Shown here in pieces: positions 34,652-42,352 of a DNA stretch of 64,000 nt (its first letter is position 1; each line of letters starts with the position of its first letter). A program made the position numbers and the translations under genes. This DNA comes from JAJPXC01 sp964510535 (lineage in GTDB: Bacteria > Bacteroidota > Bacteroidia > Bacteroidales > Muribaculaceae). Under the pieces are notes generated by a model. The model did no database searches. It worked only from the letters and a program-made list of their open reading frames with translations, and was not told where the DNA came from. Location of the stretch: NCBI GenBank assembly GCA_964510535.1, contig CAZECG010000011.1, positions 26,786 to 90,785 of the forward strand. The letters are read 5' to 3'.

Positions 34652-36301
34652 TTATTTTTTGTCGCGGATGGCAACTCGGCGTATCTTGCCGCTGATTGTC
34701 TTAGGCAACTCATCGACAAACTCTATGACTCGGGGATATTTGTAGGGGGCAGTCACCCGCTTCACATGATTCTGAATCTCTTTGACCAGCTCCTCACCCG
34801 CGCGCGTTCTGTAATCTTTTGCAAGAACAATCGAGGCTTTCACAATCTGACCGCGTATTTCGTCGGGTACGCCCGTAATCGCGCATTCCACCACCGCCGG
34901 GTGGGTCATCAACGCGCTCTCCACCTCAAACGGGCCGATGCGGTAGCCCGACGACTTGATAACGTCGTCGGTGCGGCCAACAAACCAGAAATAACCGTCC
35001 TCGTCGCGCCATGCCACGTCGCCGGTGTGGTAGATGCCGTCGTGATAGGCATTGCGGGTCAGCTCGGGGTCGTGAAGATACTCCTTGAAAAGTCCTAACG
35101 GTTTGTGGCCGTCGTCTCTCACTACGATTTCACCCTGCTCCCCGTCCTCGGCCCAACGTCCGTCGGCGGTTAGGAGGTCAATGTCATACTGCGGACCTTT
35201 GCAGCCCATCGAGCCAGGTTTAGGCTCAAGCCACGGATAAGTGGCGATGGTCAGTGTGGTCTCCGTTTGGCCGAATCCCTCCATCAGCTTTATCCCCGTC
35301 AGTTTAAGCCATTGCTCGTAGACCGACGGATTCAGAGCCTCTCCGGCGATAGTGCAGTAACGCAGCGACGAAATGTCAAACCGTGTGACATCCTCCCTAA
35401 TCAGGAACCGAAACACCGTCGGAGGCGCGCAAAACGATGTGATGCCATAACGTTCTATCATCTTCAGCACATCGACAGGCTCGAATTTCTCAAAATCATA
35501 GACAAAGACGTTGGCGCCGGCAATCCACTGCCCATATAGCTTGCCCCACACCGCCTTTCCCCAGCCGGTGTCGGCCAGCGTCAAATGCAAACTGTCCTCA
35601 CCGAGATTATGCCAGTAAGAGCCGGTGATTATATGGCCTAATGGATAGGTAAAATCGTGAGCGACCATTTTCGGCTCGCCGGTGGTGCCGGAAGTGAAAT
35701 AGAGCAACGAGACGTCATCGTTTTCATTGGCAACAGCCGGGCGCGTGAACCGCGGGGCCTTCTCTATCTCGGCATTGAAATCGAGCCATCCCTCAGGCAC
35801 GCGCGGCCCCGTCGAAATCAGGTGCTTGACAGTGGGACATTGAGGCAACGCGCGGTCGATATGGCCGGTGACTATCTCATCACCGCTCGCCACGACAGCT
35901 TTGATTCCAGCCATCTTGCAACGATAGATTATATCTTTTTCGGTCAACAGATGGGTGGCGGGAATCACCGTAGCACCCAACTTGTGCAACGCAACGATAG
36001 AAAACCAGAACTGATAGTGGCGTTTCAGTATGAGCATCACCATATCGCCGCGGCCGATTCCTATCGACTGGAAAAACGCAGCCGTCTTGTCGCTCTCGCG
36101 CTTGATGTCGGCAAATGTGAACTGCCGCTCCTCTCCGCGGTCATTAGTCCACAGCAACGCCTTCTTGTCGGGTTCCACCTCAGCCCATCGGTCGACGACA
36201 TCATATCCGAAGTTGAACCGCCGAGGCACTTTGACCTTGAAGTTAGCCATAAAGTCCTCATATGATTCAAACACCGTCTTTTCTAAAAATTGCTCTAACA
36301 T
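34652..36301 (-). CDS. AMP-forming acyl-CoA synthetase
   Basis: This 549-residue adenylating enzyme would activate a carboxylic acid to its CoA thioester through an acyl-AMP. The ATP loop YFTSGTTGEPK lies near residues 199-211, followed by GFGQTET, YHTGDVAWRDEDGYFWFVGRTDDVIKSSGYR and the catalytic-lysine segment PKTISGKIRR close to the C-terminus. It resembles the medium-chain/acetyl-CoA synthetase-like enzymes common in Bacteroidales; the substrate is not evident. The XRE-cupin regulator gene is 37 nt upstream on the same strand, a recurrent pair that suggests regulation by that protein. Confidence 0.92.
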   Translation of the reverse strand: MLEQFLEKTVFESYEDFMANFKVKVPRRFNFGYDVVDRWAEVEPDKKALLWTNDRGEERQFTFADIKRESDKTAAFFQSIGIGRGDMVMLILKRHYQFWFSIVALHKLGATVIPATHLLTEKDIIYRCKMAGIKAVVASGDEIVTGHIDRALPQCPTVKHLISTGPRVPEGWLDFNAEIEKAPRFTRPAVANENDDVSLLYFTSGTTGEPKMVAHDFTYPLGHIITGSYWHNLGEDSLHLTLADTGWGKAVWGKLYGQWIAGANVFVYDFEKFEPVDVLKMIERYGITSFCAPPTVFRFLIREDVTRFDISSLRYCTIAGEALNPSVYEQWLKLTGIKLMEGFGQTETTLTIATYPWLEPKPGSMGCKGPQYDIDLLTADGRWAEDGEQGEIVVRDDGHKPLGLFKEYLHDPELTRNAYHDGIYHTGDVAWRDEDGYFWFVGRTDDVIKSSGYRIGPFEVESALMTHPAVVECAITGVPDEIRGQIVKASIVLAKDYRTRAGEELVKEIQNHVKRVTAPYKYPRVIEFVDELPKTISGKIRRVAIRDKK

Positions 36302-36338
36302 AATCTTTTTTACCTATTACCTATTGCCGTTATTCCAT

Positions 36339-36905
36339 TTAAGAGATGATAGCGAGAAATTTCACCGGGGTGTCCCCGACCGTACGCATTCCATGGGGCA
36401 GTCGGGCGTCAAACATGATGCTGTCACCCTTGCGGAGGGTGGTCAGCTTCTGGCCGACCTTGATTTCCATTTCCCCCTCCAGCACATAATTAAATTCCTG
36501 GCCCTCGTGGGTATTAAGATGGATGTCGCCTTGACCGTTGTTTGGCTCCACAGTCACAATGAAAGGAGCTACGACACGGTGAGAGAACCCCGAAGCGAGA
36601 TCCTGGTAACTATAAGCCTCACTGCGTTCCGCTTTGACACCGCGGCCATCGCGAGTGACGTAGTAAGCCGACATTCGCGGTTCCTCGCCGAAAAGCAACG
36701 CCGTAAGCTCCACGCCGTAAGCGCTCGCCAACCGATGGAGAAAGCTGACAGGGATGTCACGGCTCCCGCTCTCATACTCCGAAAGCGTCGCAGCCTCCAC
36801 CCCACACCGTGCGGCGACTTCGTCGACACTTAGGTCGAGAGAGTCGCGCAAGCCCCGCAAACGCGAGGCAATCTGCATCAAATGATCGTCCATTTCGCTA
36901 TACAT
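36339..36905 (-). CDS. XRE-family regulator with a C-terminal cupin domain
   Basis: This is a 188-residue transcription factor. An N-terminal helix-turn-helix (about 8-65: IASRLRGLRDSLDLSVDEVAARCGVEAATLSEYESGSR) is followed by a cupin barrel (about 105-188: HLNTHEGQEFNYVLEGEMEIKVG...LRKGDSIMFDARLPHGMR). The cupin would sense a small ligand. Start candidates are 36905 and 36893. It precedes the acyl-CoA synthetase gene by 37 nt, so it likely controls that gene and itself. A TATTTTCG box (plus-strand 36953-36960) is a plausible promoter. Confidence 0.9.
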   Translation of the reverse strand: MYSEMDDHLMQIASRLRGLRDSLDLSVDEVAARCGVEAATLSEYESGSRDIPVSFLHRLASAYGVELTALLFGEEPRMSAYYVTRDGRGVKAERSEAYSYQDLASGFSHRVVAPFIVTVEPNNGQGDIHLNTHEGQEFNYVLEGEMEIKVGQKLTTLRKGDSIMFDARLPHGMRTVGDTPVKFLAIIS

Positions 36906-37196
36906 TTGGAATTATTCCGAGGTTCGTTTATGATTATTCTATAATCCTATCGCGAAAATAACAAATTCTTTCCAAACATCCCCCGATAACGACATACCAA
37001 CTTCATTTTGAATTAATTTTCATTTATCGACAATTTTGTCAACGGGAACATCATTGCAACGCACGTTTTTTTTCAAACATCAAAATCAAACCGCTAAATG
37101 AAGACGGTCAGACTGCCGCGGAAAACGCGGGTTTTCCCGCGGCGACGCTTGGGCGGTAACTTCGTTGCTTAATCTAAACTATACATTTATAGGATT
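36906..37196. other. Divergent promoter region between the XRE gene and the recombinase
   Basis: This AT-rich 291-nt region has no gene. It holds the -7-like box TATTTTCG for the XRE gene (minus strand), a GC-rich hairpin at 37115-37143 (CCGCGGAAAAC with GTTTTCCCGCGG, one bulge) and a TAACTTCG box near 37157-37164 that could start the recombinase transcript. Confidence 0.5.
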
Positions 37197-38435
37197 ATGG
37201 CAACAATAAAAGTTAAGTTCAGACCCTCGACTGTCGCTGACCATGAGGGCACAATCTACTATCAGATTATCCACGAACGGAAAGTGCGACAGCTCCTTTC
37301 GACCTACAAGGTATTCCCGACAGAGTGGAATGAATCCCGCTCAATGGTGACCACCGCCCAGAACAGCGAGCGCAAATCGTTTATCCTCTCCATCCGAGAG
37401 CGCATCCGCTGGGACATAGAGCGGTTGACAAAGATTGACCGCAAATTAGATGCCAACGGCCTGACGTACACTGCCGATGATGTAATCGACGAGTTCAACC
37501 GCTATGCGCATGAATATTCCCTGTCAAACTTCATGGAGGGCATCATCGCCAAACTGAAACATAACGGCAAAATCCGCACGTCCGAGACCTACAAATCCGC
37601 CCTCAACAGTTTCGAGAGGTTTCTTTGCGAAACGAAGCGACAGAATCGATTAAGCGACGACGCGAAAAACGTAATGCTCGATTGCATCACCTCGGAAATG
37701 ATGGAGAGCTATGAGGCATGGCACAGGAACCGGGGGATCGCCCCGAATACCATCTCTTTCTACACCCGCATACTCCGGGCTGTCTATAACCGTGCGGTTG
37801 ATGACGACATCATCGAGAACCGCAACCCGTTCCGTCATGTCTATACCGGAGTTGACAAGACCGTCAAACGCGCCCTGCCGCTGGCAGTCATCAAGAGAAT
37901 AAAAGAGTTGGATTTGTCGGTGACACCGGCGCTGGACTATGCCCGCGATATGTTCATGATGAGCTTTTATCTCAGAGGGATGAGCTTCATCGACATGGCA
38001 TTTTTAAAGAAAACAGACTTCAAAAACGGCTACGTCATCTACCGTCGCCGCAAGACAGGTCAGCGACTTATCATCGAATGGGCCAAGGAGATGCAAGTGA
38101 TTCTCGACAAGTATCCCGAGAACAAAAGCGACTACCTGCTCCCGATCATCCGCAATCGCAAAGTCAACGAGCGGTACGCCTATCGCAACGCCGGATACAA
38201 CATAAACCATAGCCTGAAACGTATCGCCATGAAGGTCGGAGCGACTATCCCGCTGACCCTCTACGTCGCCCGTCACAGCTGGGCTTCCGCCGCCAAAGCC
38301 AAAGGCATCCCGCTCGCGGTAATCTCCGAGGGGATGGGCCACGACAGCGAAGCTACCACTCAAATCTACCTCGCAAGCCTCGACACATCAGCAGTAGACG
38401 AGGCTAACTCCCTTATTTTGAAATCCCTAAAATAG
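37197..38435 (+). CDS. Tyrosine site-specific recombinase, probable DNA invertase
   Basis: This 412-residue recombinase belongs to the Bacteroidales phage-integrase-like group. An N-terminal arm-binding segment (about 1-95) and a SAM-like core-binding domain (about 105-210) precede the catalytic domain. Catalytic residues are visible: Arg260 (YLRGMSFIDMAFLKK), Lys286 (RRRKTG), Arg359 in YVARHSWAS (first His replaced by Tyr), His382 (GMGHDS) and Tyr391 (QIYLASLD) as nucleophile. It is directly followed by a terminator-like hairpin and then by a pair of 15-bp inverted repeats around a promoter. No excisionase, relaxase or phage gene is nearby. An invertase for that segment is therefore more likely than an integrase. 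Confidence 0.9.
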   Translation: MATIKVKFRPSTVADHEGTIYYQIIHERKVRQLLSTYKVFPTEWNESRSMVTTAQNSERKSFILSIRERIRWDIERLTKIDRKLDANGLTYTADDVIDEFNRYAHEYSLSNFMEGIIAKLKHNGKIRTSETYKSALNSFERFLCETKRQNRLSDDAKNVMLDCITSEMMESYEAWHRNRGIAPNTISFYTRILRAVYNRAVDDDIIENRNPFRHVYTGVDKTVKRALPLAVIKRIKELDLSVTPALDYARDMFMMSFYLRGMSFIDMAFLKKTDFKNGYVIYRRRKTGQRLIIEWAKEMQVILDKYPENKSDYLLPIIRNRKVNERYAYRNAGYNINHSLKRIAMKVGATIPLTLYVARHSWASAAKAKGIPLAVISEGMGHDSEATTQIYLASLDTSAVDEANSLILKSLK

Positions 38436-38463
38436 CCCTTCTAAGCCCTCCTAAAACGCTTTC

Positions 38464-38494
38464 GCCTCAGTTCCCCCTCTCCCGGTTCTGAGGC
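38464..38494 (+). terminator. Terminator-like hairpin after the recombinase gene
   Basis: GCCTCAG (38464-38470) pairs with CTGAGGC (38488-38494), followed by TTCATTGTTT. It lies between the recombinase stop and the left inverted repeat, so it would insulate recombinase transcription from the switch and the reverse. Confidence 0.5.
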
Positions 38495-38519
38495 TTCATT
38501 GTTTGGCAAACATCCAAAT

Positions 38520-38534
38520 CTCTTGCCGAGAGAT
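38520..38534 (+). repeat. Left inverted repeat of the switch
   Basis: CTCTTGCCGAGAGAT; exact reverse complement at 38972-38986. Flanking bases outside and inside do not continue the pairing, so the unit is 15 bp. Confidence 0.9.
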
Positions 38535-38924
38535 TTTGACGCTCATCTAATCCACAATAGCTTAGAGAGTTAAACGTCACGTCAGGGAGGTTATCGCTAA
38601 ACAATCACATCATAAAGCATTGCCAAATCAAGTCAGTGAGTAGATTAAATTAAAAATCGGTGTGCGAAAGAGATAATAGCTATATTCACTCTGAATATCC
38701 CTCAAAAAGCTGGGAAATCGACCAAACGCCACAAAACTGTCCATGAATCCAAACTTGTCTTTGAGTTGATTATTGGCAAACCTGCGAAATAACGAGCTTA
38801 ATCCTAATCAAACGTTAATTTTTCGGGAAAACCGCCACACCAACGCACGGCCGCTCGCCACATAACAGCCTGTATACCAACATTTTACCCCCTCCCGGAA
38901 TAAAAATTAAAAAAATTACAAAAA

Positions 38925-38960
38925 TTTGTTTTTATATTTTTAAATAAAGAATTATCTTTG
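38925..38960 (+). promoter_or_regulatory. Outward promoter inside the switch
   Basis: The -7 box TATCTTTG (38953-38960) is a perfect TAnnTTTG. A TTTG at 38925-38928 is 24 nt upstream, slightly wide, within a very A/T-rich stretch. Transcription would start near 38967, cross the right repeat and run into the operon at 39230. Confidence 0.7.
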
Positions 38961-38971
38961 CACGATACAGT

Positions 38972-38986
38972 ATCTCTCGGCAAGAG
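38972..38986 (-). repeat. Right inverted repeat of the switch
   Basis: Reverse complement of 38520-38534; lies 11 nt after the -7 box, inside the predicted leader. Confidence 0.9.
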
Positions 38987-39022
38987 TGAACTATATTGCC
39001 CAACGGAAATAGACCAATCAAC

Positions 39023-39109
39023 ATGATACTTGACCTTATTATGTATAGACCAAGAGGTTTTATGGTTACTTCGCCGGGGCGCTTTCATCGCCAGAGAGCA
39101 TCAGTATAG
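39023..39109 (+). CDS. Possible 28-residue leader peptide
   Basis: An ATG at 39023 opens a 28-codon frame in the operon leader (begins MILDLIMYRPRGFMV, ends RFHRQRASV). It is rich in Arg and has no family I know. It ends within the left arm of an 8-bp inverted repeat (CAGTATAG 39102-39109 with CTATACTG 39150-39157), the geometry of a translated leader coupled to a hairpin. It could equally be a chance frame. Confidence 0.3.
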   Translation: MILDLIMYRPRGFMVTSPGRFHRQRASV

Positions 39110-39229
39110 GAGGAGCTAACAGCTGTTCACAGTCATCCATTGGCAAGCACTATACTGGCCGCGAATTTAAATTAATTCAACCAACCGAATTATTACATAC
39201 ATATTAATATTTTGTTAAAATTTCACATT

Positions 39230-42154
39230 ATGAGAAAAGCCTTTTTAACCCTCATCACGCTCCTCGTCGGAGTCGTCGCGGCGTACGCCCAGCCAAGTAG
39301 CTGGAGCTATGTTGGCGATAACGCTTACGGCTATAGCCATGTGGTGTATGCCGGGCTTGTCGACAGCAATGGAACGGCTCTAAACTCCATCGACCGCAAT
39401 ACGTGGCTCGGCGCATTTATCGGCGACGAGTGCCGCGGCGTGTCGCAAGTGATGCAGTATCCGTCGCAAGGCGACATTGAGTTCATGTATTTCCCCGTGC
39501 GCATCTACGGTGAAGCTGCCGACAACGGCAAGGCCATCACCTTCCGCCTAATGACCCAGGACGGCAATGGCAACGATGGGTGGGAGTACATCCTCGACAG
39601 CACATCTCTCACTTACAGCAATGAGGGGACCACGGGACAGCCGTCGTCGCTCTTCACGTTGACATTCGAGGAACCAAGATACTTCACTTTCCCCGAGAAT
39701 ATCGAGGTGAAGGTCGGCGAGAGCATCGCGCTGAAGTCGCTCATCACGTTCGACCCTGCCAAATCCTCAATGCCTGTAAGTCTGGGCGACTGGGAATATA
39801 GCAACTCCCAAGACTACATCAACGTTTCCAACGATACGCTGAGCGGTCTGAGTCCTATCAACGGAGCCCACCTCGGTATGCCCTCGGGATTTAGCAATCT
39901 CAAGAGCATGAATGGCAATTACTATGCGCGTGTAAAGGTAATCAGACCCGCTACAGGTATTTCCATCACTCCATACTACGCCAATGGAGACACGGTCTAT
40001 GTGAACGACAGCGAGACTCTCACCAACATTCTCAATAGGTGCTACACCGTAACCCCGGCAGATGCCAATGAAGAAGTGACATGGTCGTGGACACCTAAGG
40101 ATGGCATCGAAATTGTCACGGATGAGAACAACGGCAAGTCATACAATCCAAAGACGGCGGGCATTTACAAGATGGAGGTCAGGGTTGGCGAGTACACCGC
40201 CTCAATGGCGCTCACCGTTTTGAACCGCGTGCAGAGCATCACCTCCGTTACCGACACCATACACCTCTTTGTCGGCGACAATCTCTCGGAAATGATACCC
40301 TACGCCGTAACATTCACGCCGTCGGAGTATGTAGACAAGACTCTGACATACAACGTTTACACCGTAGGCAGCACCGAAGCCGTCAAGTTAATTGACGGGA
40401 CCTGGCTTGCCGCTGACGAGGGTCAAGCCACTTTGAGTATCAGCTCTCCCGAAAGGCCCAACTCACCGGCCAGCATCTCCATTGTCGTGCATCCCAACGT
40501 TACCGACGTGGAAGTCTATGAAAAGACGCTGACTTATGAGTTCAGCGCTAGCTCTACCAATATCACTAATGATGTAATGAGCAACTTCACTTTCCTTCCC
40601 GGCAAGGATTACACTCCCGTGGAAGGAGAGTTGACAACGAGCAACAGCAGCATCTGTGAGGTAAATTATTCTTCAAACGATAATGAAAAATGGCAGATCT
40701 ACGCCAGCAAAATCGGTACCGCCACACTCACCATTAAGCACAGCGCAAAACGCACCAAACTTCTCGAGGGCGCGTTGACCACCAACACCGTTACCGCCAC
40801 CGGCACGTTTGACGTGAAAGTCGTGCAGGGTCTCACCGACGTCAGCTTCAATGAGGTTGTCATGGGTCACAATAGCACATATTCTCTCACGCTGACCCCG
40901 GTGCCCGCTGATGCAGTCTTTGACGGCTCACTCATCACGGTTTCAGTCATCAGCAGTAATATTCCAAGCGGCTGGTCACTCGCTTCAGTTGCGCCACAAA
41001 CCAACGACGAGACCGGTCTTAACTGGGAAATCACGCCGCAGTCATTGGGTAAAGGAATGATCAACGTTTCATATAATGGTACTATTATATCAAGAAACGC
41101 CATCACCATCGGCCAAAGTTACACCCAGAAAGAAGGATGGGATTGGGTAACGCCCTACGGCGGCGACGTCCAAAGTATCGAGAAATTCTACGGCGACAAC
41201 CTTCAGGAGATGCGCTCGCAAGAAGCAATCATCTACAACGACCCTGTTTACGGCTATTTCGGCGGTCTCTACTTTATGTCTAAGAACAATTGTTACAAGG
41301 TGAAAATCAAAGAGGGACAGAGCGTAGATACGTTCAATGAGGAGGTATATTACGGTTATGGGTCTTACGGTATCCCGGTTAGGAGCAAATGGAACTGGAT
41401 TGGCTTCCCCTACCAGTATGACCACGCTCTCGCCGATATTTTCATCGCCCCCGGCGATGGTGGAACGACATTCGCCACCGGCGACCGCATCGTTTCAAAG
41501 GACAAAGGCTTTGCAGAGTATAACGGCTCGGCATGGGTCGGCAGCCTCACCACTATTGCTCACGGCGAGGGCTACCTGTTCTACAACGCTTCGGGATCAG
41601 ACAAGATCCTTAACATTAAGGGCGAGGAGACTTTCGGACAAATAACGACTTCCGGCCAGCAGATGTTCAGCAGAGCTATGGCAAGCGAGGTCGGCGTATG
41701 GCAATATAACAGCTCGAAATTTGCCGACAACATGACCATCGTCGCTGACCTCGGAGACGAGTATGCCAGCAGCCGCTACAGCTTAGGAGCTTTCATCGGC
41801 GACGAGTGCCGTGGCGAGGGTTCGTATGCCGACGGTAAATGGTTCATCACCGTCCATGGCGACGCCAAAGACCATGGTCAAAACGTAACCTTCAAGGTTT
41901 ATGACACCATGGAAGGCTCTACACGCCTTGTGGAGAACTCGCAGCCCTATTCCGCCATGGCAGGCACGCTCCGCGCCCCGCTCCACATGACAGTAGGCGT
42001 GGCAACAGGCATCAATGAAGTTAACGCCGACGCTGACAGCCTCATCGGCTCAGAACTTTACACCATCGACGGCAGACTCGTCGTCGGCGAGCCTATGCCC
42101 GGCATCTACGTCGTCAAGCAGAACGGCAAGGTACGCAAAGTATTAGTGAAGTAA
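39230..42154 (+). CDS. Large secreted Ig-like protein with type IX-like C-terminal tail
   Basis: This is a 974-residue exported protein, first gene of the switch-controlled run. Signal peptide MRKAFLTLITLLVGVVAAYA. A domain with WLGAFIGDECRGVSQ and a beta-rich continuation (about 22-135) is followed by several Ig/BIG2-like segments (about 150-610), then a GWDWVTP/WNWIGFPYQ region (about 635-800) of a kind frequent in Bacteroidetes surface proteins. A second copy of the first domain (SLGAFIGDECRGEGSY, about 820-925) comes next. The last 33 residues (LYTIDGRLVVG...GIYVVKQNGKVRKVLVK) resemble a type A type IX sorting signal. The Met at 39230 is chosen because the signal peptide begins there. A surface or secreted location is inferred. 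Confidence 0.75.
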   Translation: MRKAFLTLITLLVGVVAAYAQPSSWSYVGDNAYGYSHVVYAGLVDSNGTALNSIDRNTWLGAFIGDECRGVSQVMQYPSQGDIEFMYFPVRIYGEAADNGKAITFRLMTQDGNGNDGWEYILDSTSLTYSNEGTTGQPSSLFTLTFEEPRYFTFPENIEVKVGESIALKSLITFDPAKSSMPVSLGDWEYSNSQDYINVSNDTLSGLSPINGAHLGMPSGFSNLKSMNGNYYARVKVIRPATGISITPYYANGDTVYVNDSETLTNILNRCYTVTPADANEEVTWSWTPKDGIEIVTDENNGKSYNPKTAGIYKMEVRVGEYTASMALTVLNRVQSITSVTDTIHLFVGDNLSEMIPYAVTFTPSEYVDKTLTYNVYTVGSTEAVKLIDGTWLAADEGQATLSISSPERPNSPASISIVVHPNVTDVEVYEKTLTYEFSASSTNITNDVMSNFTFLPGKDYTPVEGELTTSNSSICEVNYSSNDNEKWQIYASKIGTATLTIKHSAKRTKLLEGALTTNTVTATGTFDVKVVQGLTDVSFNEVVMGHNSTYSLTLTPVPADAVFDGSLITVSVISSNIPSGWSLASVAPQTNDETGLNWEITPQSLGKGMINVSYNGTIISRNAITIGQSYTQKEGWDWVTPYGGDVQSIEKFYGDNLQEMRSQEAIIYNDPVYGYFGGLYFMSKNNCYKVKIKEGQSVDTFNEEVYYGYGSYGIPVRSKWNWIGFPYQYDHALADIFIAPGDGGTTFATGDRIVSKDKGFAEYNGSAWVGSLTTIAHGEGYLFYNASGSDKILNIKGEETFGQITTSGQQMFSRAMASEVGVWQYNSSKFADNMTIVADLGDEYASSRYSLGAFIGDECRGEGSYADGKWFITVHGDAKDHGQNVTFKVYDTMEGSTRLVENSQPYSAMAGTLRAPLHMTVGVATGINEVNADADSLIGSELYTIDGRLVVGEPMPGIYVVKQNGKVRKVLVK

Positions 42155-42167
42155 TATTTCCTATTAA

Positions 42168-42209
42168 ATTTCCCTACGTAGAATGCGACAGGATTCTACG
42201 TAGGGAAAT
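42168..42209 (+). terminator. 17-bp perfect hairpin between the first and second operon genes
   Basis: ATTTCCCTACGTAGAAT (42168-42184) pairs perfectly with ATTCTACGTAGGGAAAT (42193-42209) around an 8-nt loop. A short ATTTAACTTTA follows rather than a clean T-run. It could attenuate transcription into the downstream genes or stabilise the first message after processing. Confidence 0.6.
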
Positions 42210-42352
42210 ATTTAACTTTAGTCAGGGAGATACATTTCACTAAGGCATGGCAATTCGGCGACAATGCCGTAACCTCTCGACAACAGCTTTAAAGCCCCTA
42301 CAATGCAATCGTAATGGTACAGCTTCAATGATTAAACACTAAATCAACATCA

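Larger units (their letters stand above)
38520..38986. promoter_or_regulatory. Candidate invertible promoter (phase-variable switch)
   Basis: The segment is bounded by the perfect 15-bp inverted repeat CTCTTGCCGAGAGAT (38520-38534) and its reverse complement (38972-38986). The repeat halves themselves contain CTCT/AGAG symmetry, as expected of recombinase crossover sites. Near the right edge lies a strong promoter pointing to the surface operon. A tyrosine recombinase gene is adjacent on the left. No protein is encoded in the 437 nt between the repeats. Inversion would turn the promoter toward the 3' end of the recombinase gene, so the state read here is ON. Confidence 0.82.

Noticed and set aside
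37197..38435. The recombinase as part of a prophage or conjugative element
   Set aside because: No excisionase, replication, relaxase, capsid or transfer gene lies nearby, whereas an inverted-repeat pair with a promoter is directly adjacent.
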